Below are positions 1-8,878 of a stretch of 57,875 nucleotides of DNA, piece after piece. Each line of letters starts with the position of its first letter. Positions within the stretch are counted from its first letter, which is position 1. Made by a program: the position numbers and the translations under genes. The notes beneath the pieces were generated by a model. That model was not told the DNA's origin. It searched no databases and worked only from the letters and a program-made list of their open reading frames with translations. This DNA comes from Lentisphaerae bacterium GWF2_38_69 (GTDB taxonomy: Bacteria > Verrucomicrobiota > Lentisphaeria > Victivallales > GWF2-38-69). The DNA lies in assembly GCA_001803205.1 (NCBI GenBank), contig MHBE01000018.1, forward strand, positions 1 through 57,875, read 5' to 3'.

Positions 1-830
1 AGTCTTTTTGAGAGGTTGAAAGGAAAGAAATACAAACCGCTTCCTGCGCGCCGGGTGTATATTCCAAAGAGCGAGAAAGAAAAACGCCCGCTTGGAATAT
101 CAGCAATAGAAAACAAGATTGTGGAAAAAGGCATATCAGCGATACTGCCTATGAACAGGATTTCAGCAAGAAGTCATATGGATTCCGATCGAAGAAAAAC
201 TGTCATCAGGCTTTAAACGAATTAGATGACCAGATTATGAGAAATCCGATAAATCACATAGTGGAAGCAGACATAAAAGGTTTCTTTGACAATGTGTCAC
301 ACGAACTGCTGATAAAGTTTCTGGAAATCAGAATAAAAGACAGTTCAATGCTGCAGTTGATAACGAAATTTTTAAAAGCTGGCTATATCGATAATAATTT
401 GTTGGTAACATCGGAAAAGGGAACAGCGCAAGGCGGGTTATGCAAAGCTTTGCATAAGGGGGAATAATATCTCCATTGCTAAGTAATATATATCTGCATT
501 ATGTACTGGATGAATGGTTTGTAAAACAGGTTAAGTCCTGTTTGAGTGGCCGCGCAGAGCTCGTCCGCTATGCGGACGACTTTGTAGTTCTGGTAAAAGA
601 AGAAAGCGATGCCAAAAGAATAATGAATACAATTCCCAAAAGGCTTAACAAATATGGTCTTTCAGTTAACTTGGAAAAGAGTCATATGATAGACTTCAGA
701 AGACCGCCCAGAGGAGGTAAAAGCAAAAGTACATTCAACTTTTTAGGCTTTACTCACTACTGGGGGAAAAGCCGTAAAGGGAATAGTGCCATAATGCGAA
801 AAATACGCTCGTCAGTGTCTGTGGGGGCGC
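1..830 (+). pseudogene. Decayed group II intron reverse transcriptase/maturase, 5' end outside window
   Basis: The reading frame is open at the window start and encodes RT core blocks, including VYIPK and KRPLGI. It shifts frame near position 150, where SYGFR and ADIKGFFDNVSH follow, and then runs to TAQGG. A 20-bp palindrome interrupts the gene there. The third segment resumes with ISPLLSNIYLHY and the catalytic RYADD box, then FLGFTHYWGKS. Similarity to intron RTs ends near 815, before most of the maturase domain. No domain V is recognisable downstream. Family knowledge: group II intron-encoded proteins need all seven RT blocks plus domain X. With two frame breaks and a lost C-terminus this copy cannot be functional. 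Confidence 0.85.
438..457. repeat. 20-bp perfect palindrome inserted after the QGG codons of the RT relic
   Basis: The sequence TTATGCAAAGCTTTGCATAA equals its own reverse complement. It consists of the two outermost 10-bp tips of the RIT element at 17.5-20.9 kb joined together. The flanks are GGCGGG on the left and GGGGGA on the right, an imperfect 6-bp duplication of the target codons. Removing the palindrome and one flank restores the frame A-Q-G-G-I-I-S-P. It is read here as an excision footprint or internally deleted copy of a RIT element; that reading is inference. Confidence 0.8.
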
Positions 831-879
831 CACTGGGCAACTGGTGGCTCTACCCGGAATCGAACAACTGGTTCCAAGA

Positions 880-2289
880 TTAGTTGTGCTCTTGATGAGG
901 ATTATATTTAGTTCTGTCATGGACATTCCAGGTCAAAGCCAGAAATAGTATTGATAATAAAGCCGATAAAGCAATCAGAATAAAACCGCCATCCCAGCCG
1001 CTATGCTGGACAATCATTCCCATAGCTGCTTCTGCTCCCATTGTTCCTAGAAAATAGCCGAAAAGTCCCGTAAATCCTGCGGAAGTTCCCGCCGCCTTCT
1101 TTGGGACAAGATCCAATGCGCTTACCCCGATAAGCATCACCGGTCCATAAATCAGGAAGCCGATTATTCCAAGGAAAGATATATCCAACATTGGATGCCC
1201 TGGAGGATTAAACCAATATAGAAGTATAAATACAAATACCCCAATCATACAAAAAATTCCCATCGGAGCGCGTCTGCCGGCAAAAATTTTATCCGATAGC
1301 CACCCCACAAGAATTGTTCCGGGGATTGCTGCAAATTCGAACATAGCGAAAGCCCACCTGGCATTTCCAGGAGAAAAGCCTTTAACTTGTTCCAAATATG
1401 TCGGAGCCCAATTTAAAATCCCATATCGGACGAGATAAACAAATGCATTAGCAATAGCTATAAACCAGACAAATTTGTTATTTAAAACATGTTTGAAGAA
1501 AATTTCTTTTCCAGTCAGCTCGATTTCCCTGTCATGGATTCCTTTCTCTACATCTGCTGACGGAAAATCATTTTTATAATGTTCGATTGAAGGCAACCCT
1601 ACAGACTGAGGAGTATCTCTACCGAAAATTAAAACGCCGACACCTATTATAATTGAGATAATCGCAGGAGCATAGAAAATACCTACATAGTTGTAGCTGA
1701 AAATTACTAAACCGAGAGTCACTATCGGTCCCAGAAAGCCTGCTCCAATATTGTGAGCCGTATTCCAGATAGACATTTTTGTGCCTCTCTCTCCATCAGA
1801 GAACCAGTGAGTCATCAACCTGCCGCACGGCGGCCAACCCATACCTTGAGCCCAACCGTTAATAAGCATCAGTATCATCATCAGCCAGAAAATAAATACA
1901 TTGGCAAATATAATATTTGTTATGGCAGAAAGAATAAGTCCGGTAGCAAGAAATATTCTGGGATTACTCCGGTCGGAAATATTACCCATTAAAAATTTGC
2001 TTAATCCATAAGTAATGGCCAGCCCAGCGCCAAGAAATCCCAGCTCCTGAATTGAAAAAGTATTATATACACCGGTTATTTGAGTAGCCGCATCCTTTCC
2101 CTGTATTCCCATTAGCGATGGTTTTGCCAGAGCCAATGTGCTTCTGACAAAGTAATATGACAGATATCCAATATAAGCTACAAGAAATATCTGAAGCCGA
2201 TATCTTTTATAAGTCTTGTCAATCTGATTGTCAGGTATCTGTGTCGCAAATGGAGGCGGCGCATAAAGACGCTTTATTAAGGTAAACAT
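880..2289 (-). CDS. MFS organophosphate:phosphate antiporter (GlpT/UhpT family)
   Basis: This 469-residue multi-pass membrane protein has the organophosphate:Pi antiporter layout. The N-terminal segment around YIGYLSYYFVRS is followed by the signature stretch NGWAQGMGWPPCGR and then GTKMSIWNTAHNIGAG, typical of GlpT, UhpT and PgtP. Family members exchange glycerol-3-phosphate, hexose phosphate or phosphoglycerate for phosphate across the inner membrane. The substrate cannot be chosen from sequence. The gene converges on the RT relic and its stop overlaps the end of that open frame. It is divergent from rfbH, with about 210 bp between the starts. Confidence 0.88.
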   Translation of the reverse strand: MFTLIKRLYAPPPFATQIPDNQIDKTYKRYRLQIFLVAYIGYLSYYFVRSTLALAKPSLMGIQGKDAATQITGVYNTFSIQELGFLGAGLAITYGLSKFLMGNISDRSNPRIFLATGLILSAITNIIFANVFIFWLMMILMLINGWAQGMGWPPCGRLMTHWFSDGERGTKMSIWNTAHNIGAGFLGPIVTLGLVIFSYNYVGIFYAPAIISIIIGVGVLIFGRDTPQSVGLPSIEHYKNDFPSADVEKGIHDREIELTGKEIFFKHVLNNKFVWFIAIANAFVYLVRYGILNWAPTYLEQVKGFSPGNARWAFAMFEFAAIPGTILVGWLSDKIFAGRRAPMGIFCMIGVFVFILLYWFNPPGHPMLDISFLGIIGFLIYGPVMLIGVSALDLVPKKAAGTSAGFTGLFGYFLGTMGAEAAMGMIVQHSGWDGGFILIALSALLSILFLALTWNVHDRTKYNPHQEHN

Positions 2290-2404
2290 TATTTATTTTC
2301 TCCGTTAAAATGGTAAAACACTTTCGATTTCGTTTCCTATTATATCTCAATTGAAGAAAAATTTTATGGTTCTATACTAAAACAATTTAAACAGATTCTT
2401 TTTA

Positions 2405-2433
2405 TTGACAGTCGAATCTATGAATGTTAAATT
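2405..2433 (+). promoter_or_regulatory. Candidate sigma-70 promoter for the rfb operon
   Basis: TTGACA (2405-2410), a 17-bp spacer and TAAATT (2428-2433) lie about 65 bp before the rfbH start. The -35 box is a perfect consensus match; the -10 box matches 4 of 6. A weak purine-rich site (AGGG, about 2486) precedes the start codon. No transcript evidence is available. Confidence 0.45.
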
Positions 2434-2498
2434 ATGATTTTGATAAAGTCGCAACTGAATCAAGGCTATATTAAACAGTAAAATTAGGGTATTATGAT

Positions 2499-3836
2499 AT
2501 GAACAGTGCTAATGAAATAAGGACAGAAATACTAGAGAAAGTTAAAGAATTCTACCAAGCTGCATATCATAAAAAACAAAACAGCTTTATAGCAGGAACA
2601 GATACTATACCGTTTGCCGGAAGAGTATATGATGAAAAGGAATTGGTAAATTTAGTAGATTCATCTTTGGATTTTTGGCTCACAACAGGTAGGTACGCAG
2701 AGGAATTTGAGGCTCAGTTTGCTGAATTTATGGAGCAGGAGCACTGTATCCTTGTTAATTCCGGAAGTTCCGCAAATCTTATTGCCCTGACAACTCTGAC
2801 ATCTTCAAAGCTTGGCTCCAGGAGTTTGAGACCAGGAGATGAAGTTATAACTCTGGCTGCAGGCTTTCCGACGACTGTGAATCCTATAATTCAAAATAGA
2901 CTTATTCCTGTCTTTGTTGATGTGGATATAGAAACTCATAATATTCAAGTTTCAGAGTTGGAGAAGGCTTACAGCACAAAAACCAGGGCAGTTATGATCG
3001 CTCATACTCTCGGAAATCCTTTTGACTTAAATTCTGTCAGCGCTTTTTGTAAAAAGCATAAACTCTTTCTTATTGAAGACTGCTGTGATGCAGTGGGGTC
3101 AAAATACAATGAGAAGATGGTTGGAACATTCGGCGATATTGCGACAGTGAGTTATTACCCGGCTCACCATATGACTATGGGGGAAGGAGGCGCAGTGTTG
3201 ACAAGCGATATGGAACTTGCCAGAATTGCTACATCTTTCAGAGATTGGGGGCGGGATTGTTATTGCGGACCAGGCTCTGACAATACATGCGGAAGGCGCT
3301 TTGCCCAACAGTTCGGAACTTTGCCCAAAGGTTATGACCACAAGTATGTTTACAGTCATATAGGATACAACCTCAAAGTTACTGACATGCAGGCTGCTGT
3401 AGGCCTTGCTCAATTGGAAAAACTTCCCGGGTTTATTGAAAAGCGCAAGGATAATTTTAATAAGATGACTGGCGGACTTAAGAAGTATGAACATTTTTTA
3501 ATGACACCAAAACCTACTTCAAATAGCGACCCTTCATGGTTTGGTTTGCTTTTGACTATTAAGGAAAATAACAAATTTACAAAGCAGGATTTAGTGTTGT
3601 TTCTTGAATCTAACAAGGTTATGACAAGACAGCTCTTTGCTGGAAACATTACAAGACAGCCAGCATATCAGGGAATAGAGTGCAGGATAGTAGGAGATTT
3701 AAAGAATACTGATTATATCATGAATAATAGCTTATTTATCGGAGTCTATCCTGGAATTAATGATGAGAAAATAAAGTACATCCTGAGCGTTTTTGATAAC
3801 TTCTTTAACTCAAAACTTAACACTCAAAACTTATAA
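2499..3836 (+). CDS. rfbH: CDP-4-dehydro-6-deoxy-D-glucose 3-dehydrase (E1)
   Basis: This 445-residue PMP-dependent enzyme removes the C3 hydroxyl of CDP-4-keto-6-deoxyglucose, the committed step to 3,6-dideoxyhexoses. It has the DegT/aminotransferase fold with [18 protein letters not shown] and [14 protein letters not shown]. In the last motif a histidine replaces the Schiff-base lysine of ordinary aminotransferases, the hallmark of RfbH/E1. The cysteines around [12 protein letters not shown] and DNTCGRR fit the iron-sulfur ligand region. The last residues (NSKLNTQNL) are encoded by a heptamer-type repeat, so the original C-terminus was probably replaced or extended. First gene of the sugar operon. 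Confidence 0.93.
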   Translation: MNSANEIRTEILEKVKEFYQAAYHKKQNSFIAGTDTIPFAGRVYDEKELVNLVDSSLDFWLTTGRYAEEFEAQFAEFMEQEHCILVNSGSSANLIALTTLTSSKLGSRSLRPGDEVITLAAGFPTTVNPIIQNRLIPVFVDVDIETHNIQVSELEKAYSTKTRAVMIAHTLGNPFDLNSVSAFCKKHKLFLIEDCCDAVGSKYNEKMVGTFGDIATVSYYPAHHMTMGEGGAVLTSDMELARIATSFRDWGRDCYCGPGSDNTCGRRFAQQFGTLPKGYDHKYVYSHIGYNLKVTDMQAAVGLAQLEKLPGFIEKRKDNFNKMTGGLKKYEHFLMTPKPTSNSDPSWFGLLLTIKENNKFTKQDLVLFLESNKVMTRQLFAGNITRQPAYQGIECRIVGDLKNTDYIMNNSLFIGVYPGINDEKIKYILSVFDNFFNSKLNTQNL

Positions 3837-3868
3837 CTATTCTCAGTCACACATCACGAGCCACGCAG
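3807..3868. repeat. Composite heptamer cluster at the rfbH/rfbI junction
   Basis: AACTCAAAACTTAACACTCA-type units encode the rfbH C-terminus. They are followed by AACTATTCT and then a CACGAGCCACG-type run. The same order of two repeat families recurs inside the epimerase gene at 31.7 kb. Confidence 0.7.
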
Positions 3869-3870
3869 CA

Positions 3871-4572
3871 ATGATAACAGTTTCTAAAGCAAAAGTTGAT
3901 AAGATAATAGAGCATAAGGATGACTTGAGAGAGTATTTCCTTATTCCCGATAAGTATCGCAGTTTCAGAGCCGGCATGTTTCTCCAGCTTTCTCTTGACT
4001 TAGTTACCGCATCTGATTGTTGGCCCGAGTCAAGAACTTTCAGCATAGCTAGCGCGCATGATAAGTCTAATCCATGCTTCAGATTGATAATTCGAAGAGT
4101 AGGGAAATATACTTCCAGAATATTTAATGAACTGAAAGTCGGTAGCATATGTACAGTTAAATATCCTTTTGGAGACTTGATGCTTCCAGGAGACGATACC
4201 TCTGAGATAATTTGTATAGCCGGAGGCAGCGGTATTGCTCCTTTTCTAAGTTTTTTAGATGAATGCGCAAGGAATAACACTCTGAATAATATGTATGTGT
4301 TTTATTCTGCAAAAACTGAATCCGAAATGCTATATAAAAAACTGTTATCTGAACTGCTGGGAAATAGTTATTACCCCTTTGTAACCAGAGAGAAAGTTGA
4401 ATGGGCAAAGAATAGAAGAATTTCAATTGATGATGTCATTAAATTAACTCAAGACTCAAAACTTAACACTCAACATTATTACATATGCGGTTCTCCATCA
4501 TTCATTGATTATTTTAAAAAGGGATTAAGAAACTCCGGAAAAGCTAATGTTTTTACAGATGAGTGGGAATAA
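3871..4572 (+). CDS. FNR-like NAD(P)H oxidoreductase, probable E3 of 3,6-dideoxysugar synthesis, lacking the 2Fe-2S domain
   Basis: About 233 residues form only the flavin and nicotinamide halves of an RfbI/AscD-type reductase: RTFSIAS (flavin binding), GGSGIAPFLSFLD (NAD(P) binding) and YICGSPSFIDYF. Known RfbI/E3 proteins are about 330 residues and carry an N-terminal plant-type ferredoxin domain, which is absent here. In the pathway E3 passes NADH electrons to the RfbH-bound intermediate. Position directly after rfbH supports that role. The start is set at the ATG where homology begins; an upstream in-frame start would only add repeat-encoded residues. A heptamer run (4445-4476) has become coding (TQDSKLNTQ) just before the CGSP motif. 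Confidence 0.75.
   Translation: MITVSKAKVDKIIEHKDDLREYFLIPDKYRSFRAGMFLQLSLDLVTASDCWPESRTFSIASAHDKSNPCFRLIIRRVGKYTSRIFNELKVGSICTVKYPFGDLMLPGDDTSEIICIAGGSGIAPFLSFLDECARNNTLNNMYVFYSAKTESEMLYKKLLSELLGNSYYPFVTREKVEWAKNRRISIDDVIKLTQDSKLNTQHYYICGSPSFIDYFKKGLRNSGKANVFTDEWE
4445..4476. repeat. Heptamer-type repeat inside the rfbI-like coding sequence
   Basis: AACTCAAGACTCAAAACTTA-type units lie in frame and encode an inserted loop between DDVIKL and YYICGSP. Confidence 0.65.
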
Positions 4573-4660
4573 AATGACAGTTATGAGTCTTGGATTATCA
4601 ATGTTGATTTAATTGAAAGTTCAGAAATGGTTTTTAACAATTAGTTGATTATTTAAATTT

Positions 4661-4692
4661 AACTCAAAACTTAATACATAAAACTCAAAATT
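4661..4692. repeat. Heptamer-type repeat before rfbF
   Basis: AACTCAAAACTTAATACAT followed by AAACTCAAAA lies between the rfbI-like gene and the rfbF start. It belongs to the same NAACTCA family seen across the window. Confidence 0.65.
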
Positions 4693-4704
4693 TTTAAAAG
4701 GGAT

Positions 4705-5523
4705 ATGGAAAAAAATAAAAAAGATAAAATGCCTCCCTGCATGATCCTCTGCGGAGGAATGGGGACAAGATTGAGAGATGTAACAGAATTGCTTCCAAAA
4801 CCCATGGTTCCGATAGGTTCCCAACCGATTGTTTGGCATATAATGAAGTTTTATGCTTCTTATGGAATAACAAGATTCATTCTATGTTTGGGGTATAAAA
4901 GAGAAACTTTTATAGACTATTTTATGAACTATCATCAGAGAATGAGTGATTTTACAATTAAGCTTGATAAACCCAAAAATATAACTTATCACGACTATTA
5001 TCACCATGAAGAAGACTGGGAAGTGACTTTGGCTTATACGGGGAAGAACACAATGACGGGTGGCAGAGTCTTCAAAGCCTCGAAATATCTTAAATCAGAT
5101 GATGAAGATTTCTTTCTTACTTATGGAGATGCTGTTTCAGATGTGGATATATTAAAGCTTTATAGTTTTCATAAAAAACATGATAAAGAAGTCACAATTA
5201 CTGCTATAAATCCTGCGGGAAGATTTGGCGTTTTAAGGCTTTCGGGTGAAGCAGTAACTCACTTTGCTGAAAAGCCTGAAAGTGAACAGGATCTTATCAA
5301 TGGCGGGTTCATGATGATGAAAAAGACTTTTATAGAAAAGTATCTTAACGATGATCCGACTTTAATCCTTGAGAGAATGCCAATGGCAGATGCTGTTTCT
5401 GACAAACAAATGTCTGCTTTCGTTCACAAAGGTTTCTGGCAGTGCATGGATGTTCAGAGAGAATATGAAATGCTTAACAAGCTCTGGGATGAAGACAAAG
5501 CGCCGTGGAAGATTTGGCAGTAG
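4705..5523 (+). CDS. rfbF: Glucose-1-phosphate cytidylyltransferase
   Basis: The 272-residue protein begins the nucleotidyltransferase fold at CMILCGGMGTRLRDVTE, with the activating motif KPMVPIGSQPIVWHIM. Further RfbF features are HYHHEE-like and GGRVFKAS stretches, YGDAVSDVD (metal-binding aspartates) and NGGFMMMKK. It couples glucose-1-phosphate with CTP to give CDP-glucose, the first step of the CDP-dideoxyhexose pathway in the cytoplasm. Length equals the family norm (about 257-260) plus a short N-terminal extension. A purine-rich AAAGGGAT precedes the start. Confidence 0.93.
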   Translation: MEKNKKDKMPPCMILCGGMGTRLRDVTELLPKPMVPIGSQPIVWHIMKFYASYGITRFILCLGYKRETFIDYFMNYHQRMSDFTIKLDKPKNITYHDYYHHEEDWEVTLAYTGKNTMTGGRVFKASKYLKSDDEDFFLTYGDAVSDVDILKLYSFHKKHDKEVTITAINPAGRFGVLRLSGEAVTHFAEKPESEQDLINGGFMMMKKTFIEKYLNDDPTLILERMPMADAVSDKQMSAFVHKGFWQCMDVQREYEMLNKLWDEDKAPWKIWQ

Positions 5524-5528
5524 AATAA

Positions 5529-5559
5529 TTTTGAATTATGAGTTTTAAGTTTTGAGTTG
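5529..5559. repeat. Heptamer-type repeat after rfbF (TGAGTT orientation)
   Basis: TTGAATTATGAGTTTTAAG and TTTTGAGTTGG units occupy the whole gap between rfbF and the four-helix-bundle gene. Confidence 0.6.
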
Positions 5560-5562
5560 GGT

Positions 5563-5949
5563 ATGGATATAGAAAAGAGAACTTTTGATTTTGCTTTAGT
5601 TATAATTGACTTATACAAATATTTGATTTCAAAACATGAATCTGTAATCTCCAAACAACTTTTAAGAAGTGGTACTTCAATTGGAGCTAATGTTGCAGAA
5701 GCTCAAGCTGCGCAAAGCCGTAAAGACTTCATATCTAAAATGAGTATTGCTTCAAAGGAAACAAGAGAAACATACTATTGGCTGAAACTTTTAAAACATT
5801 CAAAATATCTTGATAGCTTTGAACGATTAGATTATATACTAGATGAAATTCAAATTATTGTAAACATCATCACTAAAATTGTCAAAACATCACAAACTAA
5901 CGCTTTTTATACAGGTTCTATCACTCAAAACTCACTACTCAAAACATAA
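5563..5949 (+). CDS. Four-helix-bundle protein of the bS23 / 23S rRNA intervening-sequence family
   Basis: The roughly 128-residue protein shows the family core: QLLRSGTSIGANVAEAQAAQSRKDFISKM-type residues (quoted here only as SIGANVAEAQ and RKDFISKM) and then ETRETYYWLKLL. These form an all-alpha bundle that is often found as single insertions in genomes of uncultured bacteria. No enzymatic role is established. It is not expected to act in sugar synthesis, so it interrupts the operon between rfbF and rfbG. The final residues (SITQNSLLKT) come from a heptamer repeat. The ATG at 5563 is preferred over a TTG two codons upstream. Confidence 0.8.
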   Translation: MDIEKRTFDFALVIIDLYKYLISKHESVISKQLLRSGTSIGANVAEAQAAQSRKDFISKMSIASKETRETYYWLKLLKHSKYLDSFERLDYILDEIQIIVNIITKIVKTSQTNAFYTGSITQNSLLKT

Positions 5950-6010
5950 AACTGGATTTATATGGATTCAACTCAAAACTCATCACTCAAAACTCATCAC
6001 TCAAAACTTT
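5921..6010. repeat. Heptamer-type repeats spanning the end of the bS23-like gene and the start of rfbG
   Basis: ACTCAAAACTCACTACTCA and ACTCAAAACTCATCACTCA units run through the stop of one gene and the first codons of the next. They encode the C-terminal tail of the first protein and the N-terminal extension of RfbG. Confidence 0.7.
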
Positions 6011-7071
6011 TCTATGGAATTTATTCCGGCAGAAAAGTTTTGATCACCGGTCACACTGGCTTTAAAGGTTCATGGCTTGCTTATTGGTTACTTAAAATGG
6101 GCGCAAGTGTTTGTGGGTATTCGCTAAATCCTCCAACCAATCCAAGCCATTTTGATCTGCTTAAACTTGAAATGGAATCTCATGTAGGAGATATAAGAGA
6201 TAGTAAAAGACTGCTTGCAGTCCTTGCTTCCTTTAAGCCGGAGATAGTTTTCCATCTCGCTGCTCAGCCTCTTGTGAGATTATCCTACAGAGAACCTCGA
6301 GAAACATTTGAGACAAATGTAATGGGAACGCTGAATGTTTTGGAGGCATGCCGTCAAACAGATTCAGTAAAAGCCATAGTCAACATTACCAGTGATAAGT
6401 GCTATGAAAACAGGGAATGGGTTTGGGGATATAGAGAAAATGACCCGATGGGAGGTTTTGACCCATACAGCGCTTCAAAAGGCTGCGCCGAATTAGTTGC
6501 AAGCTGCTACCGCAATTCATATTTCAATCTTGAAAAATATGATAAACAGCACGCTGTGCTGTTGGCAAGCTGCAGAGCAGGAAATGTTATTGGTGGCGGA
6601 GATTGGGCTCTTGACAGACTCGTTCCTGATATTATGAAAGCGGTTTCCAAAGGTGAGACAGTTATAATTAGAAACCCTGCTGCTACGCGCCCCTGGCAGC
6701 ATGTGCTTGAACCATTGAGCGGTTATCTTTTGGTGGGACAGAGGCTTCTTGAAGGGAAAAAAGAATTTGCCGAAGCTTGGAATTTTGGTCCTTCTGACAA
6801 CTCATCGATTTCAGTTGAGGAAGTTGTGAAAGCTATTCAGAAATATTGGCCTAGAATCAATTACAAAATTGAACAAGATAAAACTGCTGCGCATGAAGCA
6901 AATCTGTTGAAACTGGATTGTTCAAAAGCTCATATAAAACTAGGGTGGAAAGAGACTTGGAACAGCATTGAAGCATTTGAGAAAACCACTAACTGGTACC
7001 GCAATTACTATGAATCAGGAAATTTATCTACAGAAGATGATATAAATAGATTCGTGAATTGCGGCGGGTGA
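5962..7071 (+). CDS. rfbG: CDP-glucose 4,6-dehydratase
   Basis: Extended SDR of 369 residues. The Rossmann motif is GHTGFKGSWLAYWLL, followed by HLAAQPLVRLSY, SDKCYENREWVWGYRE and the catalytic YSASK. RfbG converts CDP-glucose to CDP-4-keto-6-deoxyglucose, the substrate of RfbH. About 18 N-terminal residues (through HHSKLFYG) are encoded by heptamer repeat and precede the normal family start near YSGRKVLITG. Translation may use this extended start because no ATG lies closer. The order rfbH-rfbI-rfbF-rfbG differs from the Salmonella order rfbI-rfbF-rfbG-rfbH. Confidence 0.93.
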   Translation: MDSTQNSSLKTHHSKLFYGIYSGRKVLITGHTGFKGSWLAYWLLKMGASVCGYSLNPPTNPSHFDLLKLEMESHVGDIRDSKRLLAVLASFKPEIVFHLAAQPLVRLSYREPRETFETNVMGTLNVLEACRQTDSVKAIVNITSDKCYENREWVWGYRENDPMGGFDPYSASKGCAELVASCYRNSYFNLEKYDKQHAVLLASCRAGNVIGGGDWALDRLVPDIMKAVSKGETVIIRNPAATRPWQHVLEPLSGYLLVGQRLLEGKKEFAEAWNFGPSDNSSISVEEVVKAIQKYWPRINYKIEQDKTAAHEANLLKLDCSKAHIKLGWKETWNSIEAFEKTTNWYRNYYESGNLSTEDDINRFVNCGG

Positions 7072-7131
7072 CTCGTGAATAGTAGGTAGCGACAGAAAGA
7101 TAAAGTTTTGAATGTTGAGTTATGAGTTTTG
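7069..7131. repeat. Composite heptamer cluster after rfbG
   Basis: GTGACTCGTGAATAGT is followed by AGTTTTGAATGTTGAGTTAT and then GAGTTTTGG. This is the reverse-oriented version of the two-family cluster seen at 3807 and 31684. A separate CACGAAT-type run follows near 7198-7235. Confidence 0.6.
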
Positions 7132-7278
7132 GATAAGGTATTTTAAATTCGCGGATAAAGTCTCAAAGCTTATGGAAATGAAGGAAGAGCTTTTGGGTCA
7201 ACGAATTGCCGCAGATTGACACGAATATCTAGAGGAAATTTCGAGTAATTAGTGCTTAAAAGCTTGCTGCAAAAAAAG

Positions 7279-7593
7279 ATGGAAAGAAAGACAGTAAAAT
7301 TTGATATTGATAAAATGTCATAGCACCTCTTTTGGGATGTTGATAGGTCAAAACTTGATCCTGAAAAAAGCAAAAAACTTATTATTCACAGAGTGCTTGA
7401 TTATGGTTTAATAGAAGACTTCTTATATATAAGAAATTTATACGGAATATCAGAAATTGGCAAAGTGGCCGTTACTATTAGAGACTTGGAATTAAATTCA
7501 ATGACTTTAATTTCATTATTGGTCAATATTCCAAAGGAAAAATTTAGATGCTATATTACAAGACCGTCACAGAAGATACACTGGAACTTCTGA
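7279..7593 (+). pseudogene. DUF6922-like protein with an in-frame TAG
   Basis: After a TAG at 7321 the frame encodes LFWDVDRSKLDPEKSKK, IIHRVLDYGLIEDFLYIRNL and LLVNIPKEKFRCY. These are typical of the small DUF6922-type partner gene that precedes AbiEii-like nucleotidyltransferases. Fourteen in-frame codons with an ATG lie before the TAG, suggesting a nonsense mutation. The next frame, an AbiEii relic, overlaps its 3' end as in intact pairs. Confidence 0.6.
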
Positions 7594-7948
7594 GACTCCT
7601 TCAGCGTCCATGGATTGCTTCATCTATCAAAGAGGATCAATTGATTCTTGCTGACAAATGCGACATAGCCGCAATGAAACTTTCAGCAATTACAAACAGA
7701 GGAAGAAGAAGGATTTTATTGATATTTACTTTTTGCTCAAAGGGTTCTCTTTATCAGAAATGTTACACTTTTATAAGCAAAAATATGCTGATGGGACTCT
7801 GTTTCTTGTTCTGAAAAGCCTAACTTATTTTGAAGATGCCGAAGAAGATGAAATGCCGCTTATGCTAATAGATATAAAATGGACTGAAGTTAAAGATTTT
7901 ATTATGATGCAAATAAAAAACTATTTTATCGGTAAATCTAATGATTGA
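7548..7948 (+). pseudogene. AbiEii-type nucleotidyltransferase toxin relic
   Basis: The start region encodes MLYYKTVTEDTLELL, the usual beginning of this family. The central GGTALAL...DIDLF catalytic region is missing, so there is an internal deletion. The C-terminal part reappears as IAAMKLSAITNRG, then shifts frame near 7690 to KKDFIDIYFLLKGFSLSEML and YFEDAEEDEMPLML. The catalytic core is absent, so this cannot be active. A second, intact copy of the same module is at 29627-30500. Confidence 0.75.
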
Positions 7949-8042
7949 TTCAAAGTGTTCCGTGAACTATTGTGCTATTAGCAGTTAATAGTGATATAAT
8001 AATCTTCGTTAGTTTAAATATTTAAGGAGATGCTACGAAAAG

Positions 8043-8438
8043 GTGTATGTCCCATTAGAAGTTAGCGATGAATTGAACTTCAAAAATTCCGCTAAATACG
8101 GAGCAGATATATTCAATTCGACTGATTTTCTTAAAAAGGAGACTCAATATCAAGCCATTCATGCATATTTGAAAAACTCTTTAGACATTGGAGAAGCCTC
8201 TGTTATTCAATGTGCATTGAGCAGGAATATTCAAATAGTTTGTATAGATGAAGCTGTAGGTCGCAGAATCGCAAGACTGAATTCTTTAAAAATAACAGGT
8301 TCTCTTGGCATAATCGTAAAAGCGATAAAAAGCGGGTTTAAAGCTGATTTTGATGCGCTTGTTCGTAATATGCTCGCTAGAAACATATACCTGTCTTCAG
8401 CCTTAATTGAAAAAGCAAAAAAAATGCTTATGGATTAG
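8043..8438 (+). pseudogene. C-terminal part of a DUF3368 PIN-like toxin
   Basis: Residues include YVPLEVSDEL, LDIGEASVIQCAL, VCIDEAVGRRIAR and ITGSLGIIVKA, all diagnostic of the DUF3368 PIN-like group. The expected N-terminus, with the first acidic residue and SSPLI motif, is missing. Translation could only begin at a GTG inside the domain. An AAGGAG site and ATG just upstream are in another frame. The complementary N-terminal half of such a protein is at 29350-29610. Probably nonfunctional. Confidence 0.65.
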
Positions 8439-8485
8439 TTATGAATTTTGAGTGAATATTAGAGTAGATTAGGGGTTGGTTAATA

Positions 8486-8878
8486 ATGTTAAACTTAATA
8501 AAGCTTGCATTTAAAAATCAGTTTTTTCTATTTTTGGTAGTAGGAGGAATTAATACTGTATTTGGATACTGCATATTTGCTTTGTTCATTTATATAGGTT
8601 TGCATTACACTTTAGCTGTTTTGTTTTCGACAGTAATCGGAATATTATTTAACTTCAAAACCTATGGTAGTATAGTCTTTAAATCACATAATAATAAACT
8701 TATTTTTAGATTTTTTGCAGTTTATGCAATCACCTATATAATAAATGTTGCATATCTCAAAGTTTTCATTCCATATTGCAATGTTTATATTTTGGGAGCT
8801 ATCGCAATTATACCATTAGCTATTATATCTTATTTTTTGAATAAGAAATTTGTGTTTGAAGGAGGAGGCAAAAAATGA
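8486..8878 (+). CDS. GtrA-family membrane protein
   Basis: 130 residues with four predicted membrane segments and the GtrA opening FLFLVVGGINTVFGYCIF. The second half contains FRFFAVYAITYIINVAYLKV and ends NKKFVFEG. GtrA proteins are associated with moving undecaprenyl-phosphate-linked sugars across the inner membrane during O-antigen glycosylation, and usually work with a GT2-family glucosyl-type transferase such as the one at 22342. The stop overlaps the start of the TPP enzyme gene by 4 bp, indicating translational coupling. Confidence 0.88.
   Translation: MLNLIKLAFKNQFFLFLVVGGINTVFGYCIFALFIYIGLHYTLAVLFSTVIGILFNFKTYGSIVFKSHNNKLIFRFFAVYAITYIINVAYLKVFIPYCNVYILGAIAIIPLAIISYFLNKKFVFEGGGKK

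Noticed and set aside
842-870. tRNA 3'-end-like segment on the minus strand (GTTCGATTCC then GAGCCACCA)
   Set aside because: The T-loop and CCA-like words are there, but the T stem does not pair and no acceptor, D or anticodon arm can be formed. It could be a chance match or a scrap of an attachment site; not called as a tRNA.
1-883. Diversity-generating retroelement or retron RT
   Set aside because: The RT blocks and RYADD box fit group II intron proteins, and no template/variable repeat pair, accessory gene or msr-msd-like RNA is visible.
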